DNA of 64,000 nt from Vampirovibrionales bacterium (GTDB lineage: Bacteria; Cyanobacteriota; Vampirovibrionia; Vampirovibrionales; Vampirovibrionaceae), in assembly GCA_029262635.1 (NCBI GenBank), contig JAJCZA010000020.1, positions 1 to 64,000 of the forward strand. Direction: 5' to 3'. The notes under the pieces are model-generated. The model worked only from the letters and a program-made list of their open reading frames with translations, did not search any database and had not been told where the DNA came from. How positions within the stretch are numbered: the first letter of the stretch is position 1; the number at the start of each line of letters is the position of its first letter. Shown here in pieces: positions 37,793-46,688 of the stretch. Both the position numbers and the translations under genes were made by a program.

Positions 37793-39463
37793 ATGACCAT
37801 TCAGCACGTGCCTAGCCGTTCCACCATGCCTAAATTTGAGGGAAGCTACACACGAAACAAGCCCGGTGGTGGGATTGAATCTTATAGATTTGATGACGTT
37901 GTCCTTTTGGATGGAGGGTTTAGACTCCCCTTTGCAACACAGGGTAAGGAACTTGCGACAACTTCTCCTTTTGACATGCTTAAACTCGTTTCAGGAAAAA
38001 TGGTTGGTCGCCTTGAAAAAATGGGGGTTCAAAAAGAAGATATTCAACAAACTAAAACGGGTGGTATTTCGCCCGTCGTCGACTATAACCAACCTTTTAA
38101 TTTCCGATCGGGAATTACTGCTGGCGGACTCGATCCTAATGAATTTACGTCACGAGAGGATAACATCTTGTGTGGAACCGGATTTGATGTAATCGCCCAA
38201 TCGGCTTTCCCACTTTGTAATGGTGGTGAAGACCAAGTTATCCTTGCCGGTGCCGCAGAAAATATGTCCCAATCTCCTCAGAAAGATGCCAAGGTCAATC
38301 TACTGGGTATGAAAGCAGCTAAGGCGGTTAAAGCGATGTCACTTACTAGCCTGAAGAAAATGTCCTTTTCGGAAAAGACTCAGACCCTTAAGGATTCGCT
38401 AAGGGCGATTAAAGACTTCCAGATGTATAAATTAACTAAAAATCTGGATATGAGTTTGATTAAAGGGCTTACAGATCCAGCGGCAGACTGGATGCTGGTT
38501 ACAGCGGATATATTGGCCAATCGGTTTAATATTTCTCAAGAAGCGATCGATCAATACTCCCTTCTGTCTCAACAGCGTTATGCTGAAGCTCAAGAAGCCG
38601 GACGTTTTTCAAAAGAGATTATGCCTATTACTCAGGAAGATTTTCCCAGCCTTCGGGTGAAGCCTGGAACCGTTTTTGATACAGATAGCCACGCCCGTCC
38701 AGATGCGACCATAGAGGGCATCAAAAAACCGAGGCCTATGGGGGGGATGTTTACTAAGTTTAAAAAAGGAAAATATCCTATAGAAAATTTCTTCAAGCAT
38801 AGAGCCTCCAATGCGAGTGGTGTTGTTGATGGGGCAGCTATTGCTCCAATTAGCACTGCGGAATTTGCCTTTAAAAAAGGAGCGTCGGTGTTGGCTAAAG
38901 TCGTGAGTATGGCGACTGTGGGTGTTCATCCGGATATCATGGGCTACGGGCCGGCTAAGGCCATTCCGGCTGCACTAGAACAAGCTGGATTGACCATGGA
39001 TCAAATGGATATGGTTGAAATTAACGAAGCCTTTGCCGGTCAGGTCCTTGCTTGTGCTAACGATCTGGTTATGGACGAAGGTGTTCTAGACGACGTTGAA
39101 AGAAAAATTCTTCTTGGCGCTGAACCTAATGCCTCTGAGGGTGCAGACCGGAATGTCTTGAATGACGTTCGTGAAAAATTGGCCCCGACTCTCCGTAGCC
39201 CGGAACATAAAGCTAAACTCAATAAACTGATGGAAAAGCTCAATGTGGATGGCGGATCCATTGCCATTGGGCATCCGCTACCGGTGTCAGGTTTGCGAAT
39301 TGCCCTTCACGCCAGTCAGATGATGAAAGAGCAAAACCTCCAACATGCCGTAGTTTCAGCCTGCATTGGTGGTGGGCAAGGCATTGCACTGGTTCTTGAA
39401 AACCCACACTACGACCCAACCCAACCCAAGCGGCCCACAAAGGCTATTGCCGCCAATTTTTAG
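37793..39463 (+). CDS. Thiolase (acetyl-CoA acyltransferase family), enlarged
   Basis: Thiolases cleave 3-ketoacyl-CoA with CoA or condense acetyl-CoA. All catalytic residues are present: Cys127 (LCGTG), NEAF, His494 (GHP) and Cys524 (CIGGG), with the usual 30 residues between the last two. At 556 aa it is about 130-150 aa longer than normal; extra sequence lies in the middle (about 165-230) and in front of the NEAF motif and after it (DVERKILLGAEPNASEG region). It is closer to FadA/FadI-type than short-chain PhaA. MPKFEG (residues 12-17) matches the shared N-terminal motif. GGGGAG precedes the ATG. Possible use: acetoacetyl-CoA or fatty acyl breakdown. Confidence 0.87.
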   Translation: MTIQHVPSRSTMPKFEGSYTRNKPGGGIESYRFDDVVLLDGGFRLPFATQGKELATTSPFDMLKLVSGKMVGRLEKMGVQKEDIQQTKTGGISPVVDYNQPFNFRSGITAGGLDPNEFTSREDNILCGTGFDVIAQSAFPLCNGGEDQVILAGAAENMSQSPQKDAKVNLLGMKAAKAVKAMSLTSLKKMSFSEKTQTLKDSLRAIKDFQMYKLTKNLDMSLIKGLTDPAADWMLVTADILANRFNISQEAIDQYSLLSQQRYAEAQEAGRFSKEIMPITQEDFPSLRVKPGTVFDTDSHARPDATIEGIKKPRPMGGMFTKFKKGKYPIENFFKHRASNASGVVDGAAIAPISTAEFAFKKGASVLAKVVSMATVGVHPDIMGYGPAKAIPAALEQAGLTMDQMDMVEINEAFAGQVLACANDLVMDEGVLDDVERKILLGAEPNASEGADRNVLNDVREKLAPTLRSPEHKAKLNKLMEKLNVDGGSIAIGHPLPVSGLRIALHASQMMKEQNLQHAVVSACIGGGQGIALVLENPHYDPTQPKRPTKAIAANF

Positions 39464-39486
39464 CAAGTATTAACAAAGGAATTATC

Positions 39487-39807
39487 ATGAACATAAATTC
39501 AGCACCCATCCACTTTGGGACAATAATTACAACAAAGCGTCCTGTTTTGTTTATACATTCACCCGGTAAAAATCTGACCTTTGCTACAGAGCAGGATATG
39601 TTAGATCGAATTAAAGAAGAGCAGGAAACTTCTAGCGCAGAAGTGAGAAGACTTAGTATGACTTTATATGATCCACTACCCCCTAACCAAGTGGATTACG
39701 TCGAGCAAGAAAAACAATTGGGGTCCGAACATCGTCCGGCGGTCACTCACCAACTAGAGGATATTAATCTCGAGAAGCTTGGAAAACGATTAGAATTAAA
39801 AGCCTGA
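39487..39807 (+). CDS. Hypothetical protein with N-terminal PIHFG motif, 106 aa
   Basis: Not recognised. It starts MNINSAPIHFGTIITTKRPV, with PIHFG at residues 7-11 resembling the motif of other proteins in this window, and continues polar and charged with no membrane segment. An AAAGGA ribosome site lies about 8 nt before ATG. It follows the thiolase by 23 nt in the same direction, so they are probably co-transcribed. Confidence 0.6.
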   Translation: MNINSAPIHFGTIITTKRPVLFIHSPGKNLTFATEQDMLDRIKEEQETSSAEVRRLSMTLYDPLPPNQVDYVEQEKQLGSEHRPAVTHQLEDINLEKLGKRLELKA

Positions 39808-39824
39808 ATCGAGTTTATGTCCTG

Positions 39825-41135
39825 CTATCTTGATAGATTAACCAAGGTTTCCACATGATGCGTGTGGGGAAACATATCTACGGGCTGGATGGCCTCGACT
39901 TTCCAGCCTTTGGCCACCAGTTGTCTTAAGTCGCGTGCCAACGTGGCCGGATCGCAGCTGACATAGATCAATTGTTTTTTCACATGCTCGTTGACCCAGG
40001 TAATCACATCCTTATGACACCCGGCTCTGGGTGGATCCAGAATCACCACGTCCACATCCTGATCCAAATCCTTTAAAACCTTTTCTGCATTGCCTAATCT
40101 AAGGGAAAGGGCAGGCGAATCATTTCGTTCAATATTAAAATGCCCATCGGAAACCGCTATTTTCGAGTTTTCAATGGCCAAAAGCTTTTCGGTTCGATCT
40201 TTAAAGTAAATGGCAAACGTGCCCACACCCGCGTAAAGATCCCAAAGTGACGTCATTTTTTCAGGCAGCCATTGCTCTAATTGGTTCATAATCAAAGGCA
40301 GTGCGTTGGTATTTACCTGATAAAAGCTGGGCGAAGAAACCTGAAATTGCTTTGTTCCCAGTTCGAACACCAGATACCCACGCCCGTGGAGCCCAAACTG
40401 CTTACCCCCTGCCAAATGGTCTACCCCCACCAGCTCTGGAAAGGTTTCAAGGAGCTTAGGCAATAGGGTGTCTAGGGTTTGCGTTTTAAAAGAGTCCCCG
40501 ATCAAGGAGAGTACCATTTCCTCTTTCTCGTTTTGGCGCATTTGAATCGACTCGATGCCAGTTTCTTTGGGCAAATGCTCCTGAAGATAATGTACTAATT
40601 TCAAAAAGCTCTCTGGCATGCTCAGGCAATGGGTTAAAGGAGCCACTTGGTGCGTCCCGTGTTTAAAATATCCGATTTGAATCCCAGGCTCTTCCGGTTT
40701 GTCTTTTACAAAAAGTCGGGCTTTATTGCGGTAGCCTGTGCTGGAACCCTCGCCTTCAGAAGCCAAAAGCGGCGCGACAGACACATCCGGCAAACGTCCT
40801 AAACGATTGAGTGTCTCTTCCACGATTTGTCGTTTCCAAAACCGCTGAACAGGTAGTTTAATATGCTCCCAGTCACACTCCACACTCGGATGCTCAACAG
40901 GCAAACGATCCGGGGAGGGGGTAATAATGCGTTGAATAACGCCTCGTTTTGTTTTGCCGGGACCTTTTTTTAGAGCCACTTCCAGAACATCACCTGGAAC
41001 CGCGCCACGAACAAACACGACTTCGCCAGACTCCAGTCGGCCAAATCCATCACCGCCATGAACCAGTTTATCAATGGTGAGTTCAGTGAGAACCTTACTT
41101 TCTTCAGAAGGGTCAGAAACCGTAGGGGATGACAT
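39825..41135 (-). CDS. rlmD: 23S rRNA (uracil-5-)-methyltransferase RlmD/RumA-like
   Basis: SAM-dependent RNA m5U methyltransferase, 436 aa. An N-terminal TRAM domain (GGDGFGRLESGEVVFVRGAV) precedes the catalytic fold: FYQVNTNALPLIMNQLEQWL, SAM site LWDLYAGVGTFAIYF, VVILDPPRAGCHKDVI, and VSCDPATLARDLRQLVA with the catalytic Cys. The four-Cys Fe-S cluster of E. coli RlmD is not evident: only one Cys (VECDWEH) is seen where CxGC is expected. Target site in rRNA or tRNA cannot be told from sequence. It lies downstream of the thioesterase on the same strand. Confidence 0.9.
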   Translation of the reverse strand: MSSPTVSDPSEESKVLTELTIDKLVHGGDGFGRLESGEVVFVRGAVPGDVLEVALKKGPGKTKRGVIQRIITPSPDRLPVEHPSVECDWEHIKLPVQRFWKRQIVEETLNRLGRLPDVSVAPLLASEGEGSSTGYRNKARLFVKDKPEEPGIQIGYFKHGTHQVAPLTHCLSMPESFLKLVHYLQEHLPKETGIESIQMRQNEKEEMVLSLIGDSFKTQTLDTLLPKLLETFPELVGVDHLAGGKQFGLHGRGYLVFELGTKQFQVSSPSFYQVNTNALPLIMNQLEQWLPEKMTSLWDLYAGVGTFAIYFKDRTEKLLAIENSKIAVSDGHFNIERNDSPALSLRLGNAEKVLKDLDQDVDVVILDPPRAGCHKDVITWVNEHVKKQLIYVSCDPATLARDLRQLVAKGWKVEAIQPVDMFPHTHHVETLVNLSR

Positions 41136-41156
41136 GAGAGGGGCTCCAATTCTTAT

Positions 41157-42368
41157 TTATCTGGTAAGAACAGCCCAACTTCGTTGAATTCGATGGGCTT
41201 TGTCTCGAAAGAATAACACAAGCCGTTGCTTTAATGGGATTTCTAAAGATTCTCGATGATCCGCCAGTGATTTTTCTTCCTGCTCCCTTAAGCTTCGGCG
41301 TAAATCCGCTGCCTCGGCCCGTTTTTTCTGGGCTTCTGTTTTAGGAGTCCACTCTGGGAGCTGAGCCGGTTCACCGTGTTCATTTAGGTGAACATACACG
41401 AGATAGCATGATGCGATTTTTCGAGGTGTCTCAGGTTGGTTTGGGTTAATGGCTTCGATTTCTACCTGAACCTCCATGGATGTTTTCCAGGTTTTGGTGA
41501 CGGTTGCTCGGGCATGAACCGTTTCTCCTTTAAATCCCGGGGCAATAAAACTCATTCGATCCATTCGAACGCCCGCAATAATCTCACCGAGCGCTTGATT
41601 CTTTGCGGCTTCTCGTCCAGCCTTTTCAAGTATTTCCAAAATAACGCCGCCAAAGACATTACCGGTAATGTTGGTGTGCTTTCGGCTCATTGTTTCAGAT
41701 ATTTCAGTGATATAAGGTGTATCACTTTCGCCTAAAGGAATATAGGGAGCTGCCTGCTCTTCTTCCTTTCGGTGAATTTTTCGGACTTCTGCTCCCTGTG
41801 CCCGATGAAAATCCTCAATGGATGTTTCAATGAGAGGAGGAACATGGGTGGGTTTTCTATTTCTATCCAAAGCCACAAAAACCAAATGGGCTGAAGCGAC
41901 AGGCACTTCCGTTGGTTCGCCTCGACGGTAGCCATAAGCCGACACATCAATTTGAACCTCAGCCGAGTGGTTAAATACTTTGGTGATTCGGCTCTTCATT
42001 TTGATGAAATCCCACGCCTTAATAGGGTTTATAAAGTTCAGCCGATCCAGCGATGCGGTAACAAACAGGCTTTTACCTTCCATGTGCCGAAACAAAGGGA
42101 CGGCACCTAACGTGTCAATAAGCTTGAGCAAGTAGCCCGCTTCCACATTGCCCATCTCGTTGCAATGCTCCTGTAAGGCTGGCTGGAAGAGAAACCCTCG
42201 TGATGCGGCTGATGTTTTAGAACGAGGTGATTTCAGGCTCAACGCATCTTCATCCCCGATCCACTCTCCCACTGGATCATCCGCCTGGCCAAATTTCAAC
42301 GGCATTGGGTTTTCCTTTTTTGAAAACAACACAGAGTTTTTGAAAGACGGCATCTGAACAAAGGCCAT
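41157..42368 (-). CDS. Acyl-CoA thioesterase with two hot-dog domains (ACOT9/BFIT-like)
   Basis: Hydrolyses acyl-CoA to free acid and CoA. The 403-aa protein holds two hot-dog repeats: about 70-180 (NVEAGYLLKLIDTLGAVPLF, FINPIKAWDFIKMKSRITK) and about 220-345 (SRKHTNITGNVFGGVILEIL, VRMDRMSFIAPGFKGETVHA). A charged helical tail follows (LRRSLREQEEKSLADHRE). The start is ATG 42368 (AGGA at about 10 nt) or ATG 42305 (AAGGA at 6 nt). In the shorter form the protein begins MPLKFGQAD, the same motif as its neighbours carry. It lies upstream of the RNA methyltransferase. Confidence 0.84.
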   Translation of the reverse strand: MAFVQMPSFKNSVLFSKKENPMPLKFGQADDPVGEWIGDEDALSLKSPRSKTSAASRGFLFQPALQEHCNEMGNVEAGYLLKLIDTLGAVPLFRHMEGKSLFVTASLDRLNFINPIKAWDFIKMKSRITKVFNHSAEVQIDVSAYGYRRGEPTEVPVASAHLVFVALDRNRKPTHVPPLIETSIEDFHRAQGAEVRKIHRKEEEQAAPYIPLGESDTPYITEISETMSRKHTNITGNVFGGVILEILEKAGREAAKNQALGEIIAGVRMDRMSFIAPGFKGETVHARATVTKTWKTSMEVQVEIEAINPNQPETPRKIASCYLVYVHLNEHGEPAQLPEWTPKTEAQKKRAEAADLRRSLREQEEKSLADHRESLEIPLKQRLVLFFRDKAHRIQRSWAVLTR

Positions 42369-42617
42369 ACGAACCCATTCCTATTTCCAGTTGTATTTTT
42401 TACTATTAATTAATGCTCTTTTGACGCTCTTTTTGGGGTGATTCCTGTTTCTGACGGAAATGAATACGCTCTAGTCTATCATAGAATGTTTCTGGCAATT
42501 AACCAAAGAACCAGATCCTTCTACGGCCAGCCTTCGGTAATAGATCCTTTCGGGGTTTCTTTTCTGGCTTGAAGGACTATAATCCTCTTGTTAAGGTAAT
42601 CGTTGGGGCACGATGAG

Positions 42618-43628
42618 ATGAAACTGGTGACGTTTGAAGTTCAAACTGTCCTGGGTCGGTTTTCCCGTCTCGGGGTCATCGTTGGCGATCGGATTTTGGA
42701 CCTGAATGCCGCCTATGCCTGGCACCTGAACGAGCAAGGCGACCCACAGGCCAAACGGGTGGCGGATGTGTTGATTCCTGCTAACATGCGAGAGTTTCTG
42801 GAAAACGGCGAGCGGGCTATGGAAAACGCTCGGTTGATGCAGGAGTACTATAAAAACCATGCCTTCGCCGAAAATGAGGGGCTTAATGGCGAAATGTTGG
42901 TGTTTAACCTGAAGGATGTTCAGCTCAAAACACCGTTGTCTAATCCTAATTCACTACGAGATTTTCTGGCTTTTGAGGTTCACACCAAATCTGGATTTGA
43001 ACGCCGGAAAGAACCGATGCCTCAAGAATGGTACGAACTTCCGGTCTATTACAAAGGCAACCATCGAACCCTTATTGGCCCCGAAGAGCCTGTTCTTTGG
43101 CCTCAGTATACCGAAAAGCTGGATTACGAACTGGAACTGGCTTGTGTTATTGGTAAAAAGGGGCGCAATATTCATGAGAGTCAGGCCGCCAACTATATTG
43201 CTGGCTACATGATTCTTAATGACATTAGCGCCCGGGATATTCAAGGACGAGAGATGAAATGCCGTTTGGGGCCCGCCAAGGGTAAGGATTTTTGCAGTGT
43301 CTTTGGTCCTTACCTGGTTACGCCAGACGAAGTGGGCGATCCTCGTAATTTACGAATGACAGCTAAGATCAATGGCGAAACCTGGTCGGATGGTAACTCT
43401 AGTACCTCCCACTGGACATTCGAGCAAATGATCGCCCATGTCTCCATGGATGAAACCCTCTACCCCGGCGATATCTTTGGTTCAGGCACCGTGGGTAACG
43501 GGTGTGGACTGGAATTAAACCGCTGGATACAACCCGGCGACGAAATCGAGTTGGAAATTGAAAAACTAGGTGTTTTACGGAACACCATTATGGCACCGGC
43601 TTCCGTTAAAACGGTAAGCGTCTCTTAA
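42618..43628 (+). CDS. Fumarylacetoacetate hydrolase family protein
   Basis: FAH-family metal-dependent C-C hydrolase, 336 aa from ATG 42618. A TTG at 42603 would add five residues. Family signatures: ELPVYYKGNHRTLIGPEEPV, the metal ligands in KLDYELELACVIGKKGRNI, AGYMILNDISARDIQGREM, GKDFCSVFGPYLVTPDE, and GDIFGSGTVGNGCGLEL. Followed by a homogentisate dioxygenase-like gene about 42 bp on, so it probably cleaves fumarylacetoacetate or maleylacetoacetate in tyrosine breakdown. No maleylacetoacetate isomerase or hydroxyphenylpyruvate dioxygenase is nearby. Confidence 0.9.
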   Translation: MKLVTFEVQTVLGRFSRLGVIVGDRILDLNAAYAWHLNEQGDPQAKRVADVLIPANMREFLENGERAMENARLMQEYYKNHAFAENEGLNGEMLVFNLKDVQLKTPLSNPNSLRDFLAFEVHTKSGFERRKEPMPQEWYELPVYYKGNHRTLIGPEEPVLWPQYTEKLDYELELACVIGKKGRNIHESQAANYIAGYMILNDISARDIQGREMKCRLGPAKGKDFCSVFGPYLVTPDEVGDPRNLRMTAKINGETWSDGNSSTSHWTFEQMIAHVSMDETLYPGDIFGSGTVGNGCGLELNRWIQPGDEIELEIEKLGVLRNTIMAPASVKTVSVS

Positions 43629-43670
43629 TCAAAGATAACCATCATCGCTTTTATGCAGGAGGACTGACTG

Positions 43671-44780
43671 ATGTACCATTTCGTCAAAGGCACCACATGC
43701 GAGCAAGCCCATGTGAACATCCCCAAGGGAACCTACGAAGAAGAATTTGGCCGGGAAGGTTTTTTTGGCCCGGCATCCCATCTCTATCACGTTAATTGTC
43801 CTACCGGATGGACCCGCATTGAAGGCCCACTTAAACCTCGCGCTTTTGACTGCAATCAAATTAATGAATCTATAGATAAAGCCGGGGATCGAACACCCGT
43901 TCTTTATAATGATGATGTGGTGCTTTCGGTTTCGAAGCCTAAAATCCCTATGGACTTTTACTTTCGTAACGCCGATGGTGATGAGTTGTACTTTATCCAT
44001 CAGGGAAGCGGTATTCTTGAAACCGACTTTGGCCCGCTGAATTTTAAAAAAGGCGACTACATCGTGATTCCGAGAGGAACGACCTATCGGCTTATTCCTG
44101 ATGATGAAAACAATTTTTTCCTCATAACCGAATCCAGAGGCATCTATCGTCAGCCGGATCGTGGGATATTAGGTCATCATGCACTTTATGACCAAACGGT
44201 TCTCCGAGTCCCAGAACCCCAAGCTATTGCCCGTGATAAACGGGACGAATGGGAGGTTCGCATCAAGCGAATCGGTGAATATTCATCCGTCTTTTACCCA
44301 TTCTGCCCGGTTGAAATAAAAGGCTGGAAAGGCGATCTCACCGTTTGGGCGCTTAATGTGAGCGACATTTGCCCCGTTATGAGCCACCGGGCCCACCTAC
44401 CGCCGAGTGCGCACATTACCTTTGTTAACGATAAATTTGTCGTGTGCAGTTTTGTGCCTCGTCCATTAGAAAGCACTCCAGGAGCAGAGCGTGTGCCTTT
44501 CTATCACCGAAATATTGATTATGATGAGGTCCTATTCTATCATGAGGGTAATTTCTTTAGCCGGGAAGGCATTGATACGGGAATGATTACGTTCCATCCA
44601 CAAGGTATCCACCACGGACCACATCCTGGAGCGGTTAAAGGCGCTGCTAATCTAGAGGAAACCAATGAAGTTGCTGTGATGATTGATACCCGTTACCCTT
44701 TAAAGATGACACCTGAAGCTCATGCAGCTGAATGGAAAGATTATTACTTAAGCTGGCAAAGCGAAGCGCTGTCCACCTAA
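43671..44780 (+). CDS. hmgA: Homogentisate 1,2-dioxygenase-like cupin
   Basis: Fe(II) ring-cleaving dioxygenase of tyrosine/phenylalanine catabolism. At 369 aa it is shorter than mammalian or Pseudomonas HGD (about 430-445). Candidate iron ligands: His279 (YHRN), Glu286 (DYDEV) and His315 (HHGPHPG). The His-His distance of 36 equals that of the human enzyme, but Glu286 is one residue later than strict spacing predicts, where Asp285 falls. Other parts: GTYEEEFGREGFFGPASHLY and FDCNQI. AGGAGG precedes the ATG. It follows the FAH gene, supporting a homogentisate pathway. Confidence 0.83.
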   Translation: MYHFVKGTTCEQAHVNIPKGTYEEEFGREGFFGPASHLYHVNCPTGWTRIEGPLKPRAFDCNQINESIDKAGDRTPVLYNDDVVLSVSKPKIPMDFYFRNADGDELYFIHQGSGILETDFGPLNFKKGDYIVIPRGTTYRLIPDDENNFFLITESRGIYRQPDRGILGHHALYDQTVLRVPEPQAIARDKRDEWEVRIKRIGEYSSVFYPFCPVEIKGWKGDLTVWALNVSDICPVMSHRAHLPPSAHITFVNDKFVVCSFVPRPLESTPGAERVPFYHRNIDYDEVLFYHEGNFFSREGIDTGMITFHPQGIHHGPHPGAVKGAANLEETNEVAVMIDTRYPLKMTPEAHAAEWKDYYLSWQSEALST

Positions 44781-44847
44781 CATCTGTTAAGGGCTACTAG
44801 TGTTAATTATTAATTGATTCTGACTTATTTTGACAAAGGACACAACG

Positions 44848-45501
44848 ATGAGTGAATACATTGAACTGGATCCCAATGCGCTTTCCATGAAAGACAAATA
44901 TAAATTGCTGATTGGCGCTATTGTGCCTCGACCCATCGCTTTTGTCTCAACTCTCTCTAAAGAGGGTGTCGCCAATCTGTCACCGTTTAGTTTTTTTAAT
45001 GGGGTTTCATCCGATCCACCCTGCCTTATGATTTCAACCACCTACCGAAGTTCCGATGGTGAGAAAAAAGATACAGCCCGCAACATCGAAGCAACCAACG
45101 AGTTTGTGGTTAACGTGGTGACGGAAGAGATTGTCGGCCCCATGAACCAGACCTCCGCGGAATACGCTCAGGATATCAGTGAATTTAAGAAGGCAGGACT
45201 ATCTCAAGCCCCCAGCAAAATCATTAAAGCCCCTCGTGTCGCTGAGTCTCCCATTAATTTAGAGTGTAAACTCTACCAGACACTTAATATTGGCAACCCC
45301 GGCCCTGGTAGCAGTATTTTGTTTATCGGGGAAATCGTTTACTACCATATTCGAGAAGATATTTATCAAGATGGCCGCATTCTCACCGAGAAACTCAAAC
45401 CCGTAGGGCGCCTCGCCGGAACCACCTATTGCCCGATTCGAGAAATCTTCAATATCCCTCGCCCCATCATCGAGGAAGCGGATCAGGTGAAAAGCTTATA
45501 G
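44848..45501 (+). CDS. Flavin reductase family protein (FMN-binding split barrel)
   Basis: DIM6/NTAB-type flavin-binding protein, 217 aa from ATG 44848 with AAAGGA 7 nt upstream. Typical stretches: LIGAIVPRPIAFVSTLSKEG, NLSPFSFFNGVSSDPPCL, KDTARNIEATNEFVVNVVTE and INLECKLYQTLNI. Members supply reduced flavin to monooxygenases or act as oxidoreductases in aromatic degradation. It follows the homogentisate dioxygenase by 67 bp in the same direction, so a role in the same pathway is plausible. Partner monooxygenase not seen. Confidence 0.85.
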   Translation: MSEYIELDPNALSMKDKYKLLIGAIVPRPIAFVSTLSKEGVANLSPFSFFNGVSSDPPCLMISTTYRSSDGEKKDTARNIEATNEFVVNVVTEEIVGPMNQTSAEYAQDISEFKKAGLSQAPSKIIKAPRVAESPINLECKLYQTLNIGNPGPGSSILFIGEIVYYHIREDIYQDGRILTEKLKPVGRLAGTTYCPIREIFNIPRPIIEEADQVKSL

Positions 45502-45726
45502 CCTAAGCTATTGTAGTTTCCGGCTTGCCGATGAATTTCTGGCGGGATAATAACTTCGTAAGGCCGCCAATAATCACAGATTACAACTAAAGACACATCG
45601 TTTGAACTCTTTCCCAAAAGGGCTTTAGAGTTTGTCAAGCTCCAAACCATCAACAACAGCAAGTCTAATCGGCTTTGGCAAAGCATCAGCGACCGACCGC
45701 TTTAATCCACTGAAACACGGCAACAT
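45483..45726 (-). pseudogene. Frameshifted small gene (about 80 aa in two frames)
   Basis: An ATG at 45726 with AGGA 6 nt upstream opens a 33-codon frame starting MLPCFSGLKRSVADALPKP and ending at TAA 45625-45627. From about there the +1 frame continues in protein-like sequence (SKALLGKSSNDVSLVVICDY, IIPPEIHRQAGNYNSLGY) to a stop at 45483. Together this looks like one gene with a +1 shift at CTC-TAA. PCFSG (residues 3-7) resembles the motif of other proteins here. Family unknown. It could be a pseudogene, a sequencing error or a recoded gene. It lies downstream of rlmB on the same strand. Confidence 0.45.
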
Positions 45727-45857
45727 TATAAATCCTGACAACAAGTCTCTATCCCCTAACATAAAGCAATTAGAGGCTACTATATCTTATTTTGGTTAGC
45801 AATGCCGTTTTTCATATGGGATATAAATTGGAGTCAATGCATTCAATTTTAGGCTTA

Positions 45858-46643
45858 CTATTTAGACTGACCTCGACTTTTAATATCAAAACAGAGCACC
45901 GCGGCGGCGGCGGCGACATTAAGCGAATCAACAACGCCGTGCATAGGGATTTTAACCAGAAAATCACATTTTTTCTCGATGAGCCGACCCATGCCTTTGC
46001 CTTCACTGCCGAGGACAAGCGCCGTGGGCATGGCATAGTCTTGCTCAAAGTAGGGAATAGCCTTTTCGTTGTTGGCGGTACCGACAATCCAGAACCCGGC
46101 TTCTTTCAAGATATCCAGGCTTTGTCCAATGTTTGAGACCACAGCCACGTCCACAGTGGCTTCAGCGCCAGAGGCTGTTTTCGCAACAACCGGGCCAAAA
46201 CCGGCGCTTTTTTTCTTGCCGACCACTACCCCGTTAATGCCACCGGCATCGCACACTCTGAGGATAGCCCCAAAATTTCGAGGATCCGTGACATCGTCTA
46301 ACACCAGAATTACGGGATGAATCCCTTTTAGTTCTGCGTTTTCTCGGCTGGTCTGCGTTAGCTCATGGATACTGAGAAGTGCTTTGGAAGACACTTTAGC
46401 CACGACCCCCTGATGGGATGCGTCCGGGTCATTGATCATCTGATTAAGCTTAAGGCGGGGAATCCGCTGAATACTAATCCCGTTCTGTCGAGCTTCGTCG
46501 TAAATTTCTTCAATCCGCTTATCCGGCTTATGCCCTTCGGCGATGAGGACCTTAAACACCCGCTTAGGATCCGCTTTTAAAAGCGCCAGCACACTGTTTT
46601 TGCCAAAAATATAATCGCTACTTTGAGTCGAGGGAAGTGTCAT
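45858..46643 (-). CDS. rlmB: 23S rRNA (guanosine-2'-O-)-methyltransferase RlmB-like
   Basis: SPOUT-class (TrmH family) ribose methyltransferase; RlmB modifies G2251 of 23S rRNA. An N-terminal substrate domain (YIFGKNSVLALLKADPKRVF, DPDASHQGVVAKV) is followed by the knotted fold with VLDDVTDPRNFGAILRVCDA, VLGSEGKGMGRLIEKKCDFL and IPMHGVVDSLNVAAAAAVLC. I take ATG 46643; a TTG at 46673 would add ten residues, neither with a strong ribosome site. It is downstream of a secreted propeller-like protein on the same strand. Confidence 0.92.
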   Translation of the reverse strand: MTLPSTQSSDYIFGKNSVLALLKADPKRVFKVLIAEGHKPDKRIEEIYDEARQNGISIQRIPRLKLNQMINDPDASHQGVVAKVSSKALLSIHELTQTSRENAELKGIHPVILVLDDVTDPRNFGAILRVCDAGGINGVVVGKKKSAGFGPVVAKTASGAEATVDVAVVSNIGQSLDILKEAGFWIVGTANNEKAIPYFEQDYAMPTALVLGSEGKGMGRLIEKKCDFLVKIPMHGVVDSLNVAAAAAVLCFDIKSRGQSK

Positions 46644-46688
46644 GGTCAGGTGATTGCTTTCTATATATGGCAAGATAGGGCACGTTTT

